DNA of 64,000 nucleotides from assembly GCA_018806985.1 (NCBI GenBank), contig JADANN010000424.1:62001-126000 (forward strand). Direction: 5' to 3'. The first letter of the stretch is position 1. Each line of letters starts with the position of its first letter. The stretch is from Angiostrongylus vasorum (Eukaryota; Nematoda; Chromadorea; Rhabditida; Metastrongylidae). Both the position numbers and the translations under genes were made by a program. Below, piece by piece: positions 25,401-37,400 of this stretch. The notes beneath the pieces were generated by a model that was not told the origin of the DNA, searched no databases, and saw nothing but the letters and a program-made list of their open reading frames with translations.

Positions 25401-28400
25401 TTGTCTGGGAGGATAACAGGATAACAGCACTGGCTCGACACATCGGTAGACGACCGCGAGTCATTGTAAAGGTCAAATATGCATTCAATCCCCTCCAGCA
25501 ACGCATAATGAAGTAGAATGTATGGCTCATCCCCTTAGGGACTGATTAAGCCGAGAGCTTTATCCTTCAACCTTTTAATAGTCAAACAGAATTAAATGAA
25601 AACTCTACATATGATGTGTCTCGAGAAGTGTCAGCGAACAGGCGTCGACAAAGAACGGATCCACGTCTGAGAACACATAGTAAACCTGACGTTCGTAATC
25701 AGCCTACAAGCCAATCTCTACGAAATAGTTCCTTCACTCGCTAAGGATAAATAGAAAGATCAGAACCATAGAGCACGCTCATGTTAAAATACCAAAATAT
25801 GTGCTTAAACTTTTGAGTTTGCATGAAAGTGATGAGTAAACTTTGTTCGGCTAATCCTCGTCAGAACCGATGATCCGAGTCGTTAAGGAAGACGAAAAAG
25901 TCGAAACTTTACCAGAAAAAAAAATTTATTTACCAACCTAGTGTAGGTTCAACAACTTCAACAAATGTTGATTAGTCACACCAAGGTTCAAGGGGACCCG
26001 GTTTTTAAAATATTCCTACGTTTTTTGCTGGCTGATAATGATATGACTACTGAAGGATAGATTTTCCGGAAAACAAGTAGTTACCACTGGACAATTACAG
26101 CAACAACAATCACTCTGTATAAACGCGCATCGCTGGGTAAGATTTCCTCATTTCAGTCATGTTCCACTGAAGAAGATCCAACTCGATACGACAACGAAGA
26201 CGCTACATCGAGAACACGAATACGACCGTTGACACTCGGCGCATCGGCTCTGAGGAAGACGAAGGCGTGGAAACGTTGGCCGGATAAATCTTATTTATTA
26301 ACCTCGTGTAAGCCCAACAACAAACATATGTTGATTAGTCATACTTAGGTTAAAGGGAAGTCGGCTTTTGAAATACTATGGCAATAAGCCATCCAAGTGA
26401 TAGGTAGGAGATCAAGCCAACAGGTACTCTATCTGACAGAAAGCTCTGCCCCCCTTTGCTCAACATCTTTAGCGTACATGGCAAATGTATTGACTAGACG
26501 TGTTATACACAATCCAGTTCTGTTTATTCGCCAGCAGATAGTGAGCTTTTCCATCCAGACAATCGCCCTTCTCGCTGCAGTCGACAGGCCTCGTTGCAAA
26601 CGAGGATGTCACGTTTAAACAGCTTCCAAGTTGTGTTCTCTGTATTTGTCTCTCTTTCGACTGGATTCGTTGGGAATGTCGAAAAAACTGCCGATATATT
26701 TGTATGACCAATGATGGTTGAGATGGACATCCCATAATTTAGTAGCTCGTTATCCCTCACCCTTGCCACCAGCATCATTCTGAGAATCTTAGCACTTATG
26801 CTCAAACAATACATTTTAGAAAGACCACTTAACCATAGTTTTCGTGGATCAATATGAACGAGATATCTATCAAATTAAGGATTCATTCGTCTATTTTGTC
26901 AGTCAAAGGTGGAAATTATAATTTCCTTCTACAAACTCTCCTCCAAGATTTGACGCTTATATAATATTATCCTATGTAATTTCAATTATTATAGCAACAC
27001 TGGCTCGATACACCAGTAGGCCACCGCGAGTAAAGGATAGATATGCATTCAGTCACCTCCAAACGATCCTTAATTGAAGTCGAATGTATGGTGCATCTTT
27101 AAGGAAGTATTCAACACCGAGAGCTTTATCCTTTTTCATTTTATAGTACTATCCGTAGTACTATCCGGGACGACTTTCTCTCTTTCAAGGATACCAGCAC
27201 ATGTCAAAAAGCGGATGTCAAACAAAAGAAGTTTCTGTAAAAATTTCCTATTATTGACTCAAGTCTCGAATCAGACATTTCTCGTCTCAGTTCAATTCTT
27301 CTTCTTTAACAGTCACAATCTTGGAGTGGCGTTGCAAGTTATCGTAATGCTTTAGTTACGAACGATCATTGAAGAAGGAGATCGTTACTAGTGAGCCCAG
27401 ATCTTTTCATCAACCTTTTTAGGCTATGTCCAGCAAGCAAGGTTTATTGTAGTTCAATAACATAAATTTCTGCCATTAACAAACAGAAAATTCATATGCC
27501 TAAGATAACAGCGAGGATTCCCCTCCCAATGGTTTACCGCCTCATCGTGGTTGGGAGGTGCTCCTCGGTGTCGTGCTGCGATGTACAGCAGGGGGAATCA
27601 TCCCCCTGGGCAGGGTCTCCTAAGCCGAAAAGCAGCTCGGCGTTTCCACCAGGAAGCCTAGCTAAGAGTAAATCAATACCAGGATCCACCACCGTCCTGG
27701 TATTTATTTAGTCGCATGGTGGCAAATCTCCCTTTGATCCATAAAGGCTGCGACTAGCTGTGGTGGTGAAGACCTGGGACAGACTTTGGCCACGCTGACC
27801 TAACCAGTGATTCCAGGGACCACAATGGCTTAATCAGCAAATCTCCGAAAAGTGGAGATTATGCTGGGGTCAGCACAACCAGTGAGGACGGGCCATACAA
27901 GTAATAAGTACCAAGTAATTAACAGCAAGCATCCAAGCTCCCAGCGTATAGATAAAGTGATCAATTACGCGCATCCCCGGCTCCAGTAGGATGTTCATTG
28001 TCCAGTAAAACATTAAAACAATCTCGAAGCTCATCTACGAATGACATTAGTGAAGAATTTGCAGGACATATGCGCTTCATCGCAGTTGGAAATTTCGTCT
28101 CTTCTTCATAAAAAAGGTGTTCTTGGTGTTGATCAATCCCTGAGGGATGTGCCACGTATTCCACTTCAATAAGCACCGTCGGAGCTGACTGAATGCACAT
28201 TTGAGCAATACAGTTACTTATGTTAACACAGCAACGTATTAATTCAGTGCTGCTATGCTTCCAGACAAGTCTGGTACAAATTTGCCCATCTCGGTGTGGT
28301 GGAAGGCTTGGTGAATTCGAGGCGTGGGGGTCGAACCAAGGATCATGTGTGTGTAGGGGCACCTCTAACCACCGCACAACATGCGCTCTCAATCTTCTCT

Positions 28401-31400
28401 TCATAACATATGTAATCCCTTAACGATGACGACCGTGATGAGTAAATATGTTTAATATTATGCAGCCGTATGTTTTCTCACTTAAACCTGAGCCTTCTCT
28501 TTTAAACTTCTTACATTTTACGCTACCATATTTACTTTGTTCAATGTAGCTTTCATTTCCGTAAACAAATTAAATAAACTCTTCTTCTGAAGAAGGAAGG
28601 TGTGAGAAGCTATTGAAAACATTTACCTCGGATATGGGAGCCTCAACCATACCAACCTGTGATCGAACGCTTCTCAGTGAGACATCGCGATAAATCGACG
28701 CTAAACTATTACCCGATTAAATTGTGATTTTTGTGTCATCATTAGATTTTGATGGGAGAGTACAGTATAGTGATTATAGATGTAATGCTATTCACAAATC
28801 TCTTACTTTGGTCCAAGTTGACAATTTAACGAAGAATACAGCAGACGAGTTCGGTGTCACTTTGTCGACATGGGATTCTATGGACAGTATGGTTGGCCAG
28901 GAGGCGGGAAATCGAATCAAATAGCTATGTGCTATTGCACGACCCCTCTAACCGCTGAGCTACATTTGCGTGTATATAAAATGCTAGAAAACAGGTTTTA
29001 AAAGATAAACAAGGTGGGAAGAAGTGAAGACAAGTAATGGCAGCATACTGTTTCCTCAGTATTCACAGCAAGGTGGACATCTTCCAGTTCCTACAAGATT
29101 CGGAGTTGAAAACACTCGTTTCTCAGAATTTCTAGAGGTTTGTCGAACAATCGCCGAGGAATGAACCCAGATTTCGATGCTTCGTTCCAGTTCTAGATAA
29201 TGGACGATCTCTTCTTCTCATTTACAACCACATAATAAAATCCTAAACACCACTATAACCCGCATCTATTAAGTGCTCGAATCCGTTATTATTAGATAAA
29301 TCCTTAGTTCGGATGGATGTAAACGATCGAAAAAAAGAAAAAAGAGCCTGCGAATGTAAATGGAATTCTGGGCAAAATTACCGATTTAAAAGTCATTCGC
29401 AGGGAAGCAATATACGTAATTGGCAATCCAACCGTTGAAATAACTAATTCTGAGAGGAGATGAGAAATAGCATGTGAAGCTGCTAGAAAAGATAGAGGAT
29501 ATAAATGCCTAGTTGTTTACACTCAACAATCGCTATTTTCCACAGACAGGAGTGGTTGAGTCTCATTAAACCTGCTTTTTGAAGTCGTCCGATCACTAAA
29601 TGAAATGCAAAGGTGCCGAAACTCTTCCAAAAGTTTCGTTTCTAGTCGACCTCTACAGAAGGTCACGGAAGTTTTGAGTGATTTAGGTCCGTACGACAGT
29701 ATCTTGGAAGTAGGGACTTCACTCAAAGAGGTAATCATTTTGCACTTATACCGAAGGTACATCTGTGTTTTTTATGTTACTGTATATTCACATGAAATTT
29801 CGAGAAATGAAAAGCTTTTGCCTTTCACTTCATGATTCGTCTGTTTTTTTTCAATATATCTACATATCTGCAGAAAGTGACAAAAACTCACTATCAGTAC
29901 TCCGCCTCTTCATGTACACGTATTGAGTGCTGAAAAAAGTAAGCTTAAACAAACTGTTGAGAAAAAAATGAACTGATAACGACTAGATAACAAATAAGGA
30001 TAAAGCTCTCGCGGTTGATCAATCTCTGAGGGATGCGCCATGCATTCGACTTCCTTAAGCATTGTCTGGAGGTGATTGAATGTATATCTGGCCTTTACAA
30101 TGACTCTGCGGTGATCCACCGATGTATCGAGCCAGTGCTGCTATCCTCCCAGACAAGTCTGGTGCCAATTTGCCGACACCGAGGGATAAAAGTTTTGGTG
30201 GGCCATGGGCGCGGGGACCGATTCCACGTGTGTTTTGCAGGGCGCCTCCGACCACTGCGCCACACGCACCCATAACCAATGGATACTGAACTCAACCAAT
30301 CTATGGAACTCTACACCAGACGATTTGCTGGTAGTCGGTATGTTACAGCCAGACAAACGAACTACCTACTACGCATCAGTCACAACTAATAAGATGGAGA
30401 AATCACCGGTCACTCAGATTTAGTATGAACTCATTTTAGAATTTTCTAGTTTGAACAAGGATTAGCAGCAAAAATATTGCTCCTCGGGTCTTAGGTCGAG
30501 CTAATCCCAGCAGTCTTTGATTCATAGCAGAAGGTTATAAGGAACCGTACTAGCCAAATCGAGAAGTGTCATGCGGATGACACCAGGCCAAAACGATCTT
30601 AAGAGTGAACGAACACAGCGACCATCATCCGACTTGTTTATTTCCCGGTATGTTGACCCAAGAACCAATAACCTACCTTTTTAGTAAACGATATGATGTT
30701 AACTAATGTAAACACCTTAGTAAATTGTACCACAGCATCGATGAATGGAAACAATTGAAAACAAGCGAATTTTTGAATTTCGTTTTTGGAAAAAAAAGGC
30801 CGCAACGAACGAAAAAGGCCATAAACAAAACCTGTGACATCAAATTCAACCTAAACAACTTTTGAAAGTAGATAAACGCGAAACACTTGAGGAATGGCAA
30901 CAGAATGGGGTGATATGCTTCGGTTCTATTGTCTCCTAGATGGCCAGGTTCAGACTGTCACCGGAACAAAAATCTTCTTTTTTAAACTTATCAGACCCTA
31001 TTCAGGGTTAAGAGCGAAAACAACAGAAACAGGTTTTTGTCACCTACGATTTTGATGTACAACGAAAAAAAATGTTCCTTTTACTGCACTGAATCCAGCG
31101 AGTTCTCTGAACAATACGGTAGACGGGTGTTAGCGGAGGTCGATAAGAAGCGCAGTGGGAGTATCCGGATAGCATATATACTATAGAGAGGTATGGGCCG
31201 GGAACGCCCGTACCCATCGTGGTGTCGCGCGTGACGTCTCTTTGTGACGTCACGATACGAATTCGTGAGGTGGGCAACGGCGGCGGCGACGGCCACGCGG
31301 TCACTCGCAGAGGCGAGCTCAGTCCAGTAAGAAGGCGGAAGCGTATACGTTACCGCCATGCTCACCAGGACCGTCACATGAATTCGACACTGTGGGAGAA

Positions 31401-34400
31401 TTAGCCTCACACTGACAAACACTTGGTTGATAAAAGGTGTTTACAGATACTAGAGAAGTAAAAAAGGATAAAGCCTTCGGCGTCGATCAAACACTGAGGG
31501 ATGCAAAGCCACGTCCTCTTCCCAAGGGCTCCTCTAACCACTGCGCAACACTCGCTCTATACCAGACAGGTGTGTATGAAAAGTAATAAAAATCGCATTA
31601 CAAATAAGGATGAATTAAGAGGATCAAAAACAGCATAAGAATTGACAATAGACCTAAAGTGACGAAGTAAAAGAAAATCCAACAATGATTTCCCTACTCC
31701 CCGGAAAGAACAATAGCGCGCTCGTTCCCCCACCGTAGACACCTGCGGTCCGGAGTTTTGCATGGGTTCGTTGCCGATTTGGGCCCCTAGATCAATCCCG
31801 ATGACGGGTGATTGCTGATGGCAAAAGATCAATAGAACTAGATGAGAGACAGGCGAAACGAAGGACCCCGCATGGTGTGGTGGTGAGCGCGCTACTCCCC
31901 GGAAAGGACAATAACGCGTTCGTTCCCCACCGTAGACACCTGCGGTCCGGAGTTTTGCGAATATCTCAGCATCATTAAAGTTAGATTTCCCTAAGGTTCC
32001 ATATCTCTAAATGACCAACTTTCTGCCTCATATGGAACCTTAACAACAATTACGTTCAGTGAATGGCGCTCGATTTCACTGACAGCTTTTTTCTGGAATG
32101 TTTTTGTTCTATGAGACCAAATTCTGCACCATGACGCTTGGCGGTGTGTTACTAAACGATTACACAAGGAAACCAGCACCAGACATAAACCGAAGATCGG
32201 TGGATTTTTCTCGACGAGAGTAGTGGTAAGAGTGTAAGAAATTGGCAGACAAACACAGATGAGGAAGACCGCTGCAACGTATTTGCAGTAAGGATAAGGA
32301 TTAATAATTTATTAATGGATGCAGAAAAGAGCCCAAAAAAATACGAACGATGACAACACTAACTTCTGCGAGCTAGTCGGCACCCGAATGCACTTCCAGT
32401 CGTTGCTGCGTCGGCGCTCCATGACGTCGTCATCCCGCGGTCGCGGCAACGACTTCCGTCTCATGTCGGATTCAGGCTGGCCTAAAAACGATATTCACTT
32501 TATTCTACCTATCCCAATGAAAATTCTGGAAATCACCCTTCACTGAGTACTTTGTCAAAGACGGCTGGAATCTTGTCGGAATATATTTTGCGAGAAGTCG
32601 ATAAAACTTTTAGCCATCAAGCAAGGAAAAGAAATTTTCATATCACTGAATGAAAACTCATCTATTAAAATCACTACTCAAGCACCGTTACCATCAGTTT
32701 CGACTAGAAGCATACACACTGCTGTCCAGACACCGTGTTTCCTTCTTGAAAAAACCCAAAGTAGAAACACCCGTTAAAGCTGACGCTTCGGCAGTATCGC
32801 CTTCTTCAGAGCCTGGAAGGGTATATTAATATGCAGTCTGCTATGCCAAACTCTTCGATAGCACAAACAGAAAGATGAAAATCTAAATGGTAATTACACT
32901 ACACGACCGCCGAAACGTCGGTTTTAACGGAATAAAGGATAAAATAACACCTCGTGTTTGCTCAACAAGAATATTGAGAGCTACTTGATCAATACCGAGG
33001 TTAATAAAAAGAACGACACAGGTGATGACAGTGTGAACATCGTGCTCCACAATTCCTCTTCTAAAAAAATATCAACAGCATATCCCATCTTCTACATCGA
33101 TAACTTGAACGTGGCCACATTAGTGCAGAAATAAATCGTAAAGTCCCTCTGGAAGCGATGGTTTTTTGACTTGAGGAGTCTATAACTGCTTTATTACAAT
33201 GCGTTACGTCACTCCCGATAAAACATGGCAGAAGATGGCAATGAAGCGAAACGTGTATTTTAGTTTTACATGTAAAAATGCGGCAGTACCTCATTTTATG
33301 GAAGATCTTTCGGAGTAGTAGGAGTACTACTGTGCGCAATCATATGCAAGGTCTCTCCAGTGAAATGTGAAATGTGGACGATATTGTATCATGGCATCAG
33401 TACTAGCACCATGATGTTCACCGCAAGCGGATCGTCGACTACTATTACATGTAATATTCGGATAAATCCCAGTAACGTCCAGATTTGTCCATGAGAGAGT
33501 TACTCAATGGATTCTAATGCCTTGAGGATCCAAAGAAAACCAGGTTTTTACTCGGTTTATTTTATTTTACTATTATTCGCAAAATTTCAACCAAGAAGTC
33601 TTACGACAGAGTCACAGGTACTCCCAACAAGTACCCCTGGAATCCACGCGGTGTTGAAGATTGTCGTTAAGATATGTTACGCACCAACCAAATTTCAACA
33701 CCTTCACGTATGGAACAACGTCTTAAATGCTCGAATGTAGATCGAACTTTCGAATCACTTCCCTTGCATGATATGGAATACTTGTAGCCCTCTCAAAAGC
33801 GACTTCGATAAGAGTGACATTAATTAGTTCGGGTTACGTAGCGTATAGGTGTCCGACGAGGTCGAAAGGATGATGGAACGAAGGTGCACGCATCAAATAA
33901 TGTTCCCTCTCTTCACTACTTCACATCCACATTTCGTAGTTGCATGAAGTTCATGAGAAGTTTATGCCCTGGCCTGCAAACTGATAGTTCGACATTTAAT
34001 TGTATCCGAAAACACATTAAGAGTAAACCTATGTCATACTAGAATCATAAGGATTATCGCTGCTACGTTGTCACGAAAAATAGGAAAAAAAAGAAATAAT
34101 AAGTGTGTTGTTCTTTGTGTGTGCCTCGGGCCGACGAGGCCAACAAAGCAGCTTTCGTGGGCGACAGGAATGAATGTGGTTTACTAGTGTCCCTTCTAGT
34201 TACTCGATGATTAACGGTATAACTTTTGGTTAGGTTGATGAGGTTAGCACAACTTGGTTTGATCACTGCACAATAATTTCACAAGCAACTAATTTTCCAC
34301 GTTTTGCAAAAGGGCCACTAGCCGTTGAAAGAATGAACAGAAATAAAAGTCGAAAATGATCATTTTCAAATTTCAAACAAAAAAAATAAGTCAGGAAATA

Positions 34401-37400
34401 TTCTAGAGTGGTTCTATATTTCAAGCCAAAGACTACCCTGTCTTCCGCTTCTTCTCTATTCTTTTTTTGCTTCGTCATCCCATTTTTCCTTTCAGCTTCT
34501 GCTTTATTCTATACGAAAACCCCCTTGAGTAGTGCTTCCTCTTTCTTTTTTGTTTCGTCATTCCCACCATTTTTTCTCTTCAGTACCTGCTTTTCTCTAT
34601 TCGAAAATCCCCTTGAGCACTAAGATTCGCGATAGATCGGTAGCACAGCGTTATCTCTTCGACTGAACAGCGCTCCTTGTTTTCCCACACTACATCGCGC
34701 CACTTTCTGCTAGGAACCCGCAGTTGTCGGTGCTATTTAAGACAATGTCACAGGCGTAGAAGAAGTGCATGTTCGTTGCGTTCAACCGTGATTCGATGTA
34801 AAAAAACCATGTAGTCATAAAACATAGCATAATGAATGCTAATAAAAAACAGCTGTCCTCATCAGAAGTGTTGAGGTCATAGTTGTCGGTAAGGCGAAAA
34901 ACGTGATATCAAAGAAAAACCAATATGCTAGAAGAAGTAATGACGAGGAAATTCTATGTGGACCTCCTACGTGAAAACAAGGCAGCCATGTAAGGAAATA
35001 TTTTCATTGACTTCACTGAGAAATCTTTTTGCAGCTGGCTTTTTTTCTTTGTACTTGTTGCAGTTTCAACTCCAACAAATCCTGATTTGAAACCTACGTT
35101 ATCAATCGAACCGTACTTTGATAGTCTGATGAGAATTTTCGAAGTTTCAAAAGACAACAGAAAAGCTGTAGAGATCGAAAAAGGTTGTTGAACTCAGGGA
35201 AATCCACAAGAAGGATCACAATGGGACATTTTTGCCTCCGGATAAGATCTTCTACGAATTCATGGAATTGTTTGCCTTCTTTCAAAACAGTTAAATATCC
35301 ATGAGAACAAAAGTTTCAGAGAAGAGTAAGTAAAAGGGAAAAAAAAGAGGAAGAAAGTGAAGAAAGTGATGTAAACAATGAAAACCACGAATGAAATAAA
35401 AAAGAACAAACTTGCCGATAACTTCTCCTCTCAGACAACCGGTAACACTTTCATAGGCCCTGTTCACGTACTGCACCACCTTCGACTCGTCGCACACCTC
35501 AACCGCTTGATCAGCCTATAAAATAGGTGTCAGTACGGCCTCCTCATGACCGCTAGCCATACTCCGACTTTTTGACGAAGAACAAAAATCGGCAGCTCTG
35601 TTCTACGAAACTGAACAGATGCAATCGATTATGCAAAGAAATGATTTCATTTCAGCTGGTCGCAAGCCGATAGTTGACAATGGATCACCGCAGCGAGCCT
35701 TGAGCTCTACAGGAAAAGCACTTCGAAACCCATCACATTCCCCTTAACCAGCTCTCTTCATCTTCCCTCTTTTCAAATACTAAATCCGACGAAATAATCC
35801 TCACTGTAAACGACTCCAAATTAGTTCAAGTCACGGTGAAGATGGCTGTAAAAGGGTGATACAAATGATACATGATTGCGACGAACCACAAGCATTTGTA
35901 AAACTCTAGCTTCTACTATGAAATGAATTCGATTCACACTAAAACGACTTGCAACTAATTATAGCTATTATATAGGCAACACTTCCCTAAGAACATTTTA
36001 GAAACTGTAGAAGAATAATGGACGGCTGTTCTGCACTACAATATGCTGGGATGTCCTTGTCTACAACTATACACGGAGGACTTGCCGAAGGAAATTGTCA
36101 TTGAGAAAGCGCGTGCTGCCTCCGTTCATTACGTCAACCATACTTATATGCCCTTCCAGGTTCAAGGAATTTGCATTAGACCTGCCTAAATAGATAGCTT
36201 CAAGCAGTTCACAAGAGTTAAAAACATCCTAGGGCGGCTATCGTTTGTATGGCTTTCAGACAGAAAATATCGCTCGACCAGGACTCACTAACATCCATAA
36301 AGAAGCTAATAAGAGAAGGATATTGACCAAAAATTCTCAAGCAGTAGCTGAACCAACAGGCGACTCCGAATATTTGCGTGGATGATGTGCCAAGAAAGAA
36401 ATCGAATGGGAGAAGTGCTGTGATCCACGCAATAGATATGAAAACGGATCGTGTAAAAAACAAAGCTTATCATGAGCTGAGGTATGTTTGTTTAAATTCA
36501 TTAAGCAATTAAGTTATTTTCTGTTAGGTGTATAGATCATGTGGCGTCAATGGGTTAACAGTACTGAGCGCGATTATACGGCACTGTCTGACTTCGCTGA
36601 TAACTGACTGTGCTGCATATCTTCACGCCTAAAAGTCCTCACAGACATGGGCTGGGCCATTAGGGTGACTTGACTGGAGCAGTAAATCTAGATGCAGGAG
36701 AAAAAATCGCAACATAAAGGGCACAAAGTTTGACGTCCGAGGAAGGCACTGACAGAGACGGATCGATTGCAACGCTGATTCGTGCTGACAGACCTCTTAG
36801 GAAGAATAAGCTCATTCTTCTCACTTGAGAGTTCCTCATCACGCACACGTTTTTTCTGAATTTTCGAATAAGACTAGGAAAAAAATAGACACTAACGAAA
36901 ATATTGCTGGAAAAAAAAGAACGTCAAGAATTAAGAGAAGCCTAAAATGGTGTGGAAGATCGCTAAAAAATAAACATGAGCAAAAAGGACGCGTGTAATG
37001 AGAACAAAAAAAGCATATATTGGTATGATCTCCTTATCTGGTAACTTTGAAATCCTTAACTTTTAGTGCTCAAAAACCTATACAATATATTCCACATGGA
37101 AAGAAATATGAGCAATACAGGATTCCAAAAAAAATGAAAAACTGCGAAGACCAGTTGCGATTTGCAACCCGTATACGACTGCTTCAAAAAGCGAACCTCG
37201 TCTAGAACAGCGAACAGCGCCGGCATGACGCGAATCCGATTCGCCAGACGGGCGACGAACTCCACCAACGATGTGTCCCTGGACGACCATTGTACGGCCT
37301 GCAAAAAACACTGAGCACTACTTTTAACATTTTGTCAGCATTAGGTTACTTGCTGTATCAGTTGTGTAGTGGTCAAGAAGCACTTCACATAGGCGTTATC

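Noticed and set aside
26397..26618. Plus-strand open frame with a hydrophobic segment
   Set aside because: Overlaps two minus-strand open frames of equal quality; reported only as an undecided region.
31219..31404. Basic plus-strand protein in the GC-rich intronic island
   Set aside because: No splice partners, and minus frames are open as well. High GC explains the lack of stops.
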